From: Paenibacillus harenae DSM 16969
GTDB taxonomy: Bacteria; Bacillota; Bacilli; Paenibacillales; Paenibacillaceae
Direction of reading: 5' to 3'
Assembly (NCBI RefSeq): GCF_000422465.1
Contig: NZ_KE383842.1
Location: 351,040-415,039, forward strand
DNA: 64,000 nt
Position numbers and translations under genes: made by a program. The notes beneath the pieces were generated by a model. The model was not told the DNA's origin and did no database searches. It was given only the letters and a program-made list of their open reading frames with translations. Every line of letters begins with the position of its first letter. The first letter of the stretch is position 1. Shown piece after piece: positions 25,563 to 33,762 of the stretch.

Positions 25563-26648
25563 ATGAGGATGGTGACGATGACGATGACGAACGACGTGAA
25601 GGCCGCGATTTGGGGAACGAGGGCGGAGACGGCACAGCGCACGCTGGAAGCCCGGTTTTGGAATCCGGCTATCGACATGTACGACATTAAGACGCCATGC
25701 CCGGGCGGATCATGCAACACGATTTTTCATTATTGGTGGATGGCTCACGCCGTAGAGACGCAAGTGGACGGGTGGAACCGAACGGGTCATTCCTTCTTCA
25801 AGGAACGGCTGTCCCGCCTTTATCCAGGCATTCTGCGGCGTAACGGCGGACAATGGCCGAACCATCTATATGATGACATGGAATGGATGGCGATCGGCTG
25901 GCTTCGCGCTTACGGAATCAATCAGGAGAATGCGTACAGGCAGACGGCGCTGACTCTCTGGGAGGATATCAAGACCGGCTGGAACGACCATATGGGCGGC
26001 GGCATCGCGTGGCAGAAATCGCAGCTGGATTACAAGAATACGCCGGCCAACGCGCCGGCTGCCATCCTTGCAGCCCGCCTATATGCGGCCTTCGGCCAAG
26101 AAGAGGATTTGGAGTGGGCGCTAAAAATTTACCATTGGCAGAAGCAAAATCTCGTCGATCCGGCGACGGGCTTCGTATGGGACGGCATGAACCGTCTCGG
26201 CGACGGCGCCATCGATAAGGATTGGAAGTTCACCTACTGTCAAGGCGTCTTTATCGGCGCGGCGGTTGAACTGTACCGTCTCACAGGCGGCAGCGGCTAT
26301 CTGGAGGATGCCTTGCGGACATGGCGCGCCGCCATGGAAGTGCTGGCCGAGCCGGATACCGGCCTGCTGCCCGAGGAAGGCGGAGGCGATGCCGGCCTGT
26401 TCAAAGGCATCCTTGTCCGGTATGCGGGCGAGCTTGCCGGCGCGATGGAAGACGGCAGCGAAGTAGCCGCCGTATTGACGGCGAATGCGTCAGCCTTGTG
26501 GGATACGGTAACGGGCAAGGAGGATGCCTTGTTCGGCTTGAGATGGGATGAACCGCCATCCGGGGACGTGGAGCTCAGCACGCAGCTTAGCGGCACGATT
26601 TTGCTGGAGACGGCAGCGGCTTTGGAGAAGGCGGAGCTCGGTTCGTGA
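25563..26648 (+). CDS. GH76 alpha-1,6-mannanase, cytosolic form
   Basis: A 361-aa GH76 protein with no signal peptide, in contrast to the lipoprotein paralogue at 22.9 kb. The catalytic pair is in YDDMEW (~Asp104-Asp105). NAPAAILAARLYAAFG and KFTYCQGVFIGAAVELYR are shared with the paralogue. Several in-frame ATGs (25563, 25569, 25578, 25584) compete; GAGGATGG within the first codons could serve 25578. It is transcribed from its own copy of the regulated promoter. It probably shortens imported mannan fragments for GH125. Confidence 0.85.
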   Translation: MRMVTMTMTNDVKAAIWGTRAETAQRTLEARFWNPAIDMYDIKTPCPGGSCNTIFHYWWMAHAVETQVDGWNRTGHSFFKERLSRLYPGILRRNGGQWPNHLYDDMEWMAIGWLRAYGINQENAYRQTALTLWEDIKTGWNDHMGGGIAWQKSQLDYKNTPANAPAAILAARLYAAFGQEEDLEWALKIYHWQKQNLVDPATGFVWDGMNRLGDGAIDKDWKFTYCQGVFIGAAVELYRLTGGSGYLEDALRTWRAAMEVLAEPDTGLLPEEGGGDAGLFKGILVRYAGELAGAMEDGSEVAAVLTANASALWDTVTGKEDALFGLRWDEPPSGDVELSTQLSGTILLETAAALEKAELGS

Positions 26649-26709
26649 CTTGGAAATGGATGCCCTTTGCAAGTGAAATGGTCTTAACTATATGAACTTA
26701 AAATGAAAC

Positions 26710-26740
26710 AGAGCGGGTGCCTTACAGGCAGCCGCTCTTT
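26710..26740 (+). terminator. Terminator after GH76
   Basis: AGAGCGGGTGCC pairs with GGCAGCCGCTCT, followed by TTTC. Confidence 0.6.
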
Positions 26741-26774
26741 CAAATTGTAAGCCCATGCGTCTGCGATTCAAGAA

Positions 26775-27194
26775 ATGCCGATGGAGTTCCACGTAAGACG
26801 CTGCAGGAAAAGTAAGTTGGAAATCCGGAAGGCCATACATTTTGACGATTCGAATACCGCCATGAACTATCATGATTTTATGACAAATTACTTTGAAGAT
26901 GTATATGCAGACAAAGGAGATTTGTTTTTTGAGAAGTGCTTATTTGTTTGCAATGTGGATGATAAGCCAATAGGAACATGCTTTATTTGGAAAGTTTATA
27001 ACAAAATCAATACACTGCATTGGTTTAAGGTAACGAAACAATACAAAGGCAGGGGAATCGGCAGAACTTTACTTACTGTTGTCATGCAGGATTTAAAAAA
27101 TGAAGACTACCCTGTATTTACTCCAGTAACTTTGCCCCAAAAACGGATAATTGCACGCTATCCTGTATTTCATCCATCCATTTGGACCATGTAA
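26775..27194 (+). pseudogene. GNAT acetyltransferase, C-terminus replaced by a repeat element
   Basis: A 139-aa frame, visibly AT-richer than its surroundings. The N-terminal ~115 residues are a GNAT N-acetyltransferase: acetyl-CoA-binding motif A reads YKGRGIGRTLLTVVM near residue 100. From about residue 112 the frame runs into the 51-bp-spaced repeat element (27108 onward), which supplies the last ~28 residues. The expected final strand-helix of the fold (often RAIKLYxDFGF) is missing. No clear ribosome site precedes ATG 26775, so the 5' end may also be incomplete. Probably non-functional; substrate unknown. Confidence 0.6.
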
Positions 27195-27295
27195 AACCCA
27201 TAAGGAGGCGCAATGCGATTTTCGATGGAGGAAATCCAACATAGATTCATCTCTAGTCGTAAACTCGAGTCTATCATGGATGAAATCCAGGATAG
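27104..27295. repeat. Repeat element with 51-67-51 spacing, copy 1
   Basis: Four related core units start at 27108, 27159, 27226 and 27277. The first two read TAYCCTGTATTT; the last two are the reverse complement type TGGAKGAAATCCA. Spacings are 51, 67 and 51 bases. A copy in the opposite orientation at 53.2 kb has spacings 51, 68 and 51. The ~85-codon frame at 27213-27476 starts inside this element and is not credited as a gene. Confidence 0.7.
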
Positions 27296-27507
27296 ACCGA
27301 TTACTGTCCCCAACGGGAGGGAGATCGCCGCGAAGCCGACCAGTAAGAATGCTTCTGCTCTCGCAGCGATATCGGAAGCAGTGAGGCATTTGCTCAACAC
27401 AATTGAATTATCTGAAAAAATATACAAGAAACTAGTTTCATCTTTACATTTTAAACGAATAAAACGGCTTATATAATTAAATTAATTACAAGAAGGAGGA
27501 ATGTACG

Positions 27508-28338
27508 ATGTCGACTGCAACATTGAATGTCCCGGAGCTGATGAAAAAATTTCAAGAGGACGGTTACTTGGTTTTGCCGGGGATTTTGTCGCCGGAGAAG
27601 GTTGAACGGTTGAACAATGCGATTGACGAGGTCATTGCGGAGGAATCGGATACGCTTGCTTACAATCTATATAACAGCGTCGAGCGGCATCCCGAAATCG
27701 CTTCCCTCATCGATGAGCCGACGCTGCTGCCGTTGATCGTTAATCTATTGGGCTATAACATTCAGCTGCATATTTCGCATTTGACGATCCGTAAACCGAA
27801 TCCGAAGGATGAGTCGACGCAAACGAGCAGCTTCATTAACTGGCACCAGGACGGACCGCATCCGCAGTTTCCTAAGCAAAATGGAATTACGTCCACCTAC
27901 TACATCAAAGTTTGTTATATACTAAGTGATATGTCGGAACCGAACCGCGGCAATACGAAAGTCATTCCCGGATCGCACAATAAACCGTATCAGCCGGAGA
28001 CGAACAATGTCCGGGACGTTATTCCCGGCGAACTGCAAATTTGCGGTAAGCCCGGCGACGCGTTTCTATTTCCTCAAAATATTTGGCATGCCGGCGCGCC
28101 TAATCATTCCGAGTTTACGCGCAGGCAGCTGTTCATGGGGTACAGCCCGGTATGGATGAGGCCGATCGATTACCGGTCCGCTTCCGATAAGCTGCTGCAG
28201 GATGCGACTCCTTGCCGGAAGCAGCTGCTCGGCGTCATTTCCGATAATCCGTTCCACTATTATGTGCCCGGGGAAGCGATGCTTCCGTTGAAAGCTTTAT
28301 TTCAAGGCGAATCCGGGCCAAAAGGTTACGCGCATTAG
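27508..28338 (+). CDS. Phytanoyl-CoA dioxygenase (PhyH) family protein
   Basis: A 276-aa Fe(II)/2-oxoglutarate-dependent oxygenase. Iron ligands are seen as His113-x-Asp115 (NWHQDGPHP) and His194 (FPQNIWHAGAP); Arg in FTRRQLFMGY fits 2-oxoglutarate binding. AAGGAGG precedes the ATG and a TATAAT lies at 27472-27477. The response regulator starts 18 bases downstream, so the oxygenase is the first gene of a sensor-transporter cluster. Bacterial members hydroxylate very diverse small molecules. The substrate may be related to whatever the downstream importer carries. Confidence 0.85.
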   Translation: MSTATLNVPELMKKFQEDGYLVLPGILSPEKVERLNNAIDEVIAEESDTLAYNLYNSVERHPEIASLIDEPTLLPLIVNLLGYNIQLHISHLTIRKPNPKDESTQTSSFINWHQDGPHPQFPKQNGITSTYYIKVCYILSDMSEPNRGNTKVIPGSHNKPYQPETNNVRDVIPGELQICGKPGDAFLFPQNIWHAGAPNHSEFTRRQLFMGYSPVWMRPIDYRSASDKLLQDATPCRKQLLGVISDNPFHYYVPGEAMLPLKALFQGESGPKGYAH

Positions 28339-28356
28339 TTGAGGGGAGAGGGTATC

Positions 28357-29901
28357 ATGACGGCTATGCCGATGAACGTTCTGATCGTCGATGATGAAAT
28401 TCCGCTGCGGCAGGAACTGAGAATCTTTCCGTGGGAGGACTGCGGAGCCGTCTTAATCGGTGAAGCAGGCAACGGGGAAGAGGCGCTGCATCTGTGCGAG
28501 TCCTGCGTGCCGGATGTCGTCGTCACGGATATTACGATGCCGATCATGGACGGAATTACGCTTATCCGCGAGCTTAAGCGGCGGTACCCTGCCGTTCAAA
28601 TTATTTTGTTGACCTGCCACAGCGATTTTCATTATGTGCAGGAAGCGCTCCGGCTCGGGGCGCTCGAGTACTTATTAAAGGTATCGATGGACGAGGAAGA
28701 GCTGAAGCAGGCGCTGGACAAAGTTCGGGCGGCAATCGTCAAGGAGCGACATTCCAGGGACAGCGAAAAAGCCGAGCGGCGGCTGCTTCAGGCCGCGTTG
28801 TTCGGTAAGCTGCTGCACGGTCATGAGCTTAGCCGCGCCGATTGGCAGCATATCGGATTGGATGAAACGCGGCCTCACTTGCTTGCGCGTTTTATCATTC
28901 ATGCCCCCAATCCGGTTTACCTCGCGGCGAGACAGCGGATTCAGCAAATTCTGAATGAAATCGAAAGATCGGAACCGGATCGAATGACCTGGTTATCGAT
29001 CAGAGAACAGGAATATTTCGTTCTCCTTGCCTCGCGCGATCATACGAAGGCAGACGTTGAGCCGGTTCTTAAGACAGCGAAGACATTAGCCGACAGCATG
29101 AAAGAGTTTATGAGCGGAACCGGGCAGGAAGACACGGCGGCATACGCCATCCTAAGCGGACCCTTCAAGACCAAGGATGAGCTTGTATCCGCGCTGGCCC
29201 TTACGACCGAATGGAAGGAGGCGCTCTTCTACGACGGCGTGGAACCGTACGCGGTATTTACCGGAAGCCCTCTGTCCTTGCTCGATATGTCGGATAAGCA
29301 TATGAAAGAAATGAGCGAGCTGCTAAGAAAAGCAGGCCTGCAGGCCGCAAGCTTAAAGGAATGCCTGCAGAACGACCTGTACGAATGGTGGAGCAAGCGG
29401 CGAATCAAGCCGCAGCAGCTGAAACAGCGCTTGGTCAGCTGGCGGGTGGAATGGTTAAAGGAGCGTGGGGGGACTGATCAAGGCAGCGCCGGAATCGGGC
29501 AATTGATGGAAGCCCGGACGCTGAAGGAGATGACGGCAAGCCTGCTCCGCGATATCGAATCGATTGAAAGCGGATCCAAACGGTCGCGTATCGAAATACG
29601 GGTAGCGATCAAGTGGATTAAGGATAACATGCAGCATCCGATCTCGCTTCCGATTCTCGCGGAGCAGGTCGGCTTAAGCCCGCAGTATATCAGCCGTCTC
29701 TTTCGCGAGGAGACCGGCAGTTCGGTCAATGAATATATTACGAGATTGCGTATGGAGCGGGCGATAGAGCTGCTCAAACGCACGAACAAGAAAGTGTACG
29801 AAATAGCGGAGGAGGTCGGAATTCCAAGCTACCGCTATTTCACGGTGACGTTCCGCAATTGGACCGGCGTGTCTCCGACGGACTTCAAGCGGCATATTTA
29901 A
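28357..29901 (+). CDS. YesN-type response regulator with AraC output domain
   Basis: A 514-aa response regulator. The receiver domain (~1-125) has the acidic pair in IVDDE and phosphoacceptor Asp58 in VVVTDITMPIMDG. A long middle domain follows. The C-terminal AraC-type DNA-binding domain (~410-510) contains LAEQVGLSPQYISRLFREET and IAEEVGIPSYRYFTVTFRNW. ATG 28357 is used because GGGGAGAGG lies upstream. Paired with the YesM kinase, it should activate the importer promoter at ~31.8 kb. Confidence 0.88.
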   Translation: MTAMPMNVLIVDDEIPLRQELRIFPWEDCGAVLIGEAGNGEEALHLCESCVPDVVVTDITMPIMDGITLIRELKRRYPAVQIILLTCHSDFHYVQEALRLGALEYLLKVSMDEEELKQALDKVRAAIVKERHSRDSEKAERRLLQAALFGKLLHGHELSRADWQHIGLDETRPHLLARFIIHAPNPVYLAARQRIQQILNEIERSEPDRMTWLSIREQEYFVLLASRDHTKADVEPVLKTAKTLADSMKEFMSGTGQEDTAAYAILSGPFKTKDELVSALALTTEWKEALFYDGVEPYAVFTGSPLSLLDMSDKHMKEMSELLRKAGLQAASLKECLQNDLYEWWSKRRIKPQQLKQRLVSWRVEWLKERGGTDQGSAGIGQLMEARTLKEMTASLLRDIESIESGSKRSRIEIRVAIKWIKDNMQHPISLPILAEQVGLSPQYISRLFREETGSSVNEYITRLRMERAIELLKRTNKKVYEIAEEVGIPSYRYFTVTFRNWTGVSPTDFKRHI

Positions 29902-29936
29902 TCAGCCTACGATACGGAATACGGAGGAATGGAATC

Positions 29937-31715
29937 ATGTCGAAGCTGCTCGGCTGGTACAGCAGCCTTGGTCTTGCCACCAAGCAGTTCATCTATTTAT
30001 TCATCGTGACGCTTCTGCTCGTCATGGTGCTGGCTTGGCGCAATCTGAACGAGGCGGAGACGCTGCTCCGGAATCAGGTCGTCCGCGATGCGGAGCTGCT
30101 TGTCGGCCGGACCAACCAGTATATTGATGCCAGTCTGGACAATGTCGAAAATATGCTGCTTCTGCTCTCTACCCGTCCGGATTTGTTCGAGGAGGGCAAT
30201 GAGGAGCTTGCCATGGACACGCTGCGCAAATACGCCAATTATAACAATTCAATCGCAAAAACCATTTATTTCATCCGGACGGACGGTAAAGTTTATTCCA
30301 ATTCTCAGGTCTATTACGATATTATCGGCAACTCCAAGCTTCCGGAGCTGTACGAGCTGGCGCTGCAAAATTACGGCGCCATAAATGTAAGCGAGCCCTA
30401 TTACTCTCCGATGTCCGGCAATACGCTGGCCTATGTGCTGCCTGTAACCGATGAACGCAAGCAGGTCATCGGGGTAGCGGCGGCAGAGGTGAATCTTGAT
30501 ACCCTTTCGGAACGTATTGCCCCGATGATCTATCAATCCTATATTCTGTTCACGAAGGACGGAAACGTGATTAACAGGCTGGATTCCCGGGACAGGCTGC
30601 TGCCGTTCCGGCAGGGCGTCTACCCGCCGGCGCTGCAGGAGAGCTTCCGGGAACAGCTCGCTTCCCTTAAGATCGGCGTCAGCAGCATCCGCGGGAAATC
30701 GCTCGAGCCGCTTGTGGCGGTAAAGTCGACGAAGAATCGGCTTGGCTGGTCGCTTGCGGCATTTATCGAGGAGGACTATTTCTACAAGGATCTGCAGAAG
30801 CTTAATAACAATTACCGGACCGCAAGCGTTGCATGGGTGATCATTCTGTTGATTAGCGCTTACTTGTTAAGCCGTTCCTTCACGAACCCGATCCGCCGTT
30901 TCGTCGAGAAGATGGACCGGCTGAACGATGTGCAGGTTGTAGCGAAACTTCCGGTCACGAGAAAGGATGAGATCGGCAGGCTGACGCAGAGCTACAACGC
31001 GATGCTGGAGAGGATCCAAAACTTGCTGCAGAAGACGAAATCGGCGGAGGAGCAGAAGAAGGAATATGAGCTGAAAATGCTGAGGAGCCAGATAGCCCCT
31101 CATTTTCTATATAATACGCTTGCCTGCATCAGCAGCTTGGCTAAGCAGCAGCGAATCGACGAGGTGCGGGAGACGATCCGTTCCTTAGTCAAGCTGCTTG
31201 CCTTCAGCTTCGATAAGCAGTCGGAATATGTATCCATTGAAGAAGAATTGGAAGGCCTCCGCATGTATATGCACATTCAACAGGTGCGTTATGGCGATGC
31301 GTACCAATACCGGCTGGATATAGATCCTGCCCTAATGCCATACCGGATTCTGAAGCTTACGCTGCAGCCGCTTGTCGAGAATGCCATATTCCATGGCATT
31401 GCGCCGAAGAACGGAGGCCTTATTACAATAAAAGGCAGGCTGGAGCGGGGGATCGTCAGGCTTTATGTGCGCGATGACGGCGTCGGTATGCCGCGCAGGG
31501 ACGCATGCAAATTGCTTGACGAGGGCCTGGAGCAGGAGCGGTCCAAATACCGTTTTACCGGCATCGGCCTGCGCAACGTGCATGACAGAATCCGTATTCA
31601 TCACGGGGAGACTTACGGGCTCCGAATCGGCAGCGCTCCGGGAGCCGGTACGATTATCCGCGCCGACATTCCCGTTCTGACGGAAAACGATGAACAATTG
31701 GGCATTTTGGGCTAA
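29937..31715 (+). CDS. YesM-type sensor histidine kinase
   Basis: A 592-aa membrane kinase. ATG 29937 with GGAGGA upstream is preferred; the longer frame overlaps the previous gene. Order of parts: TM1 (~15-37), extracellular dCache-like sensor (~40-290), TM2 (~300-320), HAMP (SRSFTNPIRRFVEKMDRLND), histidine kinase domain with the phosphoacceptor in IAPHFLYNTL, and an HATPase with LQPLVENAIFHGI and the DDGVGMP G-box. These kinases sense extracellular carbohydrates, often together with binding proteins. A terminator follows. Confidence 0.9.
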   Translation: MSKLLGWYSSLGLATKQFIYLFIVTLLLVMVLAWRNLNEAETLLRNQVVRDAELLVGRTNQYIDASLDNVENMLLLLSTRPDLFEEGNEELAMDTLRKYANYNNSIAKTIYFIRTDGKVYSNSQVYYDIIGNSKLPELYELALQNYGAINVSEPYYSPMSGNTLAYVLPVTDERKQVIGVAAAEVNLDTLSERIAPMIYQSYILFTKDGNVINRLDSRDRLLPFRQGVYPPALQESFREQLASLKIGVSSIRGKSLEPLVAVKSTKNRLGWSLAAFIEEDYFYKDLQKLNNNYRTASVAWVIILLISAYLLSRSFTNPIRRFVEKMDRLNDVQVVAKLPVTRKDEIGRLTQSYNAMLERIQNLLQKTKSAEEQKKEYELKMLRSQIAPHFLYNTLACISSLAKQQRIDEVRETIRSLVKLLAFSFDKQSEYVSIEEELEGLRMYMHIQQVRYGDAYQYRLDIDPALMPYRILKLTLQPLVENAIFHGIAPKNGGLITIKGRLERGIVRLYVRDDGVGMPRRDACKLLDEGLEQERSKYRFTGIGLRNVHDRIRIHHGETYGLRIGSAPGAGTIIRADIPVLTENDEQLGILG

Positions 31716-31734
31716 GCATCCGTTCAAGAATGAC

Positions 31735-31760
31735 AGCTGTCCTCCGGGACGGCTTTTTTG
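31735..31760 (+). terminator. Terminator after yesM-like gene
   Basis: AGCTGTCC / GGACGGCT stem with a TCCG loop, then six T. It makes the importer genes a separate transcription unit. Confidence 0.75.
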
Positions 31761-31864
31761 TTTAATCCGATACATTATTTACGTTTTTATGTATATCGGA
31801 GCAAAACGGCTCTGTATATACTTAAATCATAAGTTGGAAGCGCATACACAAAAGGAGGGAACCT

Positions 31865-32833
31865 ATGGAAGCCAAGCAAAGCTATACGCCCGCCCCTCGG
31901 ATACAGCCTGCTTCGCGAACGCAACTGCAGTCGGCTTTGCGTGCCGCATGGCGTTTCCGGGCATTTTACATCATGCTGCTCCCGGGCGTCATTTATTTCA
32001 TTATTTTTCGATATTTTCCGATGTACGGGGTCATTATCGCCTTCAAGGAATTCTCCATCATGGACGGCATTGCGGGGAGCGCTTGGGCGGACCCGTGGTT
32101 TAAGCATTTTCAAGCGTTCTATGAATCGCCATACTTCACCCAGCTGTTATCGAATACGCTGTTAATCAGCTTGTACAAGCTGGTGTGGGGCACATTTCCT
32201 CCGATCATCGTCGCGGTGCTGCTGAACGAGTGCCGGGTCCGGTGGCTGAAATCGATCGTCCAAACCTTAACGTATATGCCGCATTTTTTATCCTGGGTTA
32301 TTATATTCGGTATACTGCTTACGCTTTTTTCTCAAAATGGCGGGCTGGTCAACCGGTGGATTGTCGAGGCGGGAGGCACTTCGATCCCGTTCCTGACCTC
32401 AACGGATTACTTCCGAAGCATTCTGGTCGGCTCTGAGGTGTGGCAAAATCTCGGCTGGGGAGCGATTATTTATCTGGCGGCGATGGCCGGCATCGATCCT
32501 ACGCTGTACGAAGCGGCCAAGGTGGACGGCGCAAGCCGCCTGCGGATGGTATGGCATATTACGCTGCCGGGCATCCGCAGCATCATCATCCTGCTCTTCG
32601 TCCTGAAGCTTGGCCATCTGCTTGATGCAGGCTTTGACCAAATTTATATTTTGTACAACATTCAAGTGTATCTGGTCGCTGACATATTGGACACTTGGGT
32701 CTACCGGACAGGCTTGCAGCAGTTGAATTTCAGCCTGGCGTCGGCGGTCGGACTGTTCAAATCCGTCATAGGGCTCATCCTTGTTCTGGGAGCGAACCGC
32801 ATTGCGAAGAAGTGGGGTGAAGGTATATGGTAA
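31865..32833 (+). CDS. ABC transporter permease, LplB type
   Basis: A 322-aa permease of the LplB/YtcP-associated class. Seen: FRAFYIMLLPGVIYFIIFRY in segment 1, followed by PMYGVIIAFKEFSI, a family hallmark, and EAA loop YEAAKVDGASRLRMVWHITL. AAAAGGAGGG precedes the ATG. It overlaps the next permease by seven bases. The transcript lies downstream of the YesN/YesM genes, which are the likely regulators. Confidence 0.9.
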   Translation: MEAKQSYTPAPRIQPASRTQLQSALRAAWRFRAFYIMLLPGVIYFIIFRYFPMYGVIIAFKEFSIMDGIAGSAWADPWFKHFQAFYESPYFTQLLSNTLLISLYKLVWGTFPPIIVAVLLNECRVRWLKSIVQTLTYMPHFLSWVIIFGILLTLFSQNGGLVNRWIVEAGGTSIPFLTSTDYFRSILVGSEVWQNLGWGAIIYLAAMAGIDPTLYEAAKVDGASRLRMVWHITLPGIRSIIILLFVLKLGHLLDAGFDQIYILYNIQVYLVADILDTWVYRTGLQQLNFSLASAVGLFKSVIGLILVLGANRIAKKWGEGIW

Positions 32834-33687
32834 AAGGCTGGGACGATAAATTATTCAACGGGGTTGTATATACGGTGCTTGGCTTATGCGGGCTGGCTGC
32901 CATCTTGCCGATCCTGTATGTCGTTTCAGTATCCCTTACTCCCTTCGGGGAAGTGCTGCGCAACGGCGGGTTCATCCTGATTCCGAGAGAAATTACATTC
33001 TCCGCCTACCGCACGCTGCTGACCGAGTCGAATATTCCGAAAGCGTTTCAAATTACCGTTCTCATTACCGTGATCGGCACGGCCGTCAATCTCGTCTTAA
33101 CCGGCTTGATGGCTTACCCGCTAAGCCGCAGAAACCTGCCGGCACGGAATTTCTTTCTGCTCATGATCGTGTTCACCCTGCTCTTCAGCGGCGGTCTCAT
33201 TCCTACCTATCTGGTCGTGAAATCGATGGGGCTGCTTGATTCGATCTGGGCGATGATCCTCCCTAACGCGGTTTGGAGCTTCAACGTGCTTATTATGAAG
33301 AGCTTCTTCGAGGGATTGCCCGAAGAGCTGTTCGAATCGGCAAGGATGGACGGCGCGAAGGAGTTCCGTATATTGCTGCAAATCGTTACGCCGCTTTCGA
33401 TTCCGGTGCTGCTTACCGTAGGCTTGTTCTATTTGGTCGGCCATTGGAACGAATTTTTTCAAGCGATCTTCTATGTGACGGACCGGACGCTGTTCCCGCT
33501 GCAGGTTGTGGTCAGGGAAATCTTAATGCAAAGCCAGCAGCCGCTGGAAAATGCGGAGAACATGTTGCCGACGCAGACGATGCAGATGGCCTCCGTCATG
33601 ATTGCCAGCTTGCCGGTCATCGTCGTATATCCGTTTCTTCAGAAGCATTTTACAAAAGGAATGCTGCTTGGCTCGATCAAAGGTTGA
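32827..33687 (+). CDS. ABC transporter permease, LplC/YtcP type
   Basis: A 286-aa partner permease starting inside the last codons of the LplB-type gene. Seen: ILPILYVVSVSLTPFGEVLR and the EAA loop FESARMDGAKEFRILLQIVT; the C-terminal KHFTKGMLLGSIKG is typical of the YtcP/LplC group. It forms the channel with the 31.9 kb product for uptake of an oligosaccharide, possibly a pectic fragment given the PL11 gene 3 kb away. Confidence 0.9.
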   Translation: MVKGWDDKLFNGVVYTVLGLCGLAAILPILYVVSVSLTPFGEVLRNGGFILIPREITFSAYRTLLTESNIPKAFQITVLITVIGTAVNLVLTGLMAYPLSRRNLPARNFFLLMIVFTLLFSGGLIPTYLVVKSMGLLDSIWAMILPNAVWSFNVLIMKSFFEGLPEELFESARMDGAKEFRILLQIVTPLSIPVLLTVGLFYLVGHWNEFFQAIFYVTDRTLFPLQVVVREILMQSQQPLENAENMLPTQTMQMASVMIASLPVIVVYPFLQKHFTKGMLLGSIKG

Positions 33688-33762
33688 CCTAGGCGCCGCA
33701 TGGATTACTGGCCAGCCGTGCGGACCTATTCAATAGTTTGCATATGAAAAGGGGAGAACAGG

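Noticed and set aside
27213..27476. An 87-codon frame with GGAGG upstream
   Set aside because: It begins inside the 51-bp-spaced repeat element and its first ~30 codons are the repeat. The ribosome-site-like GGAGG is also part of the element.
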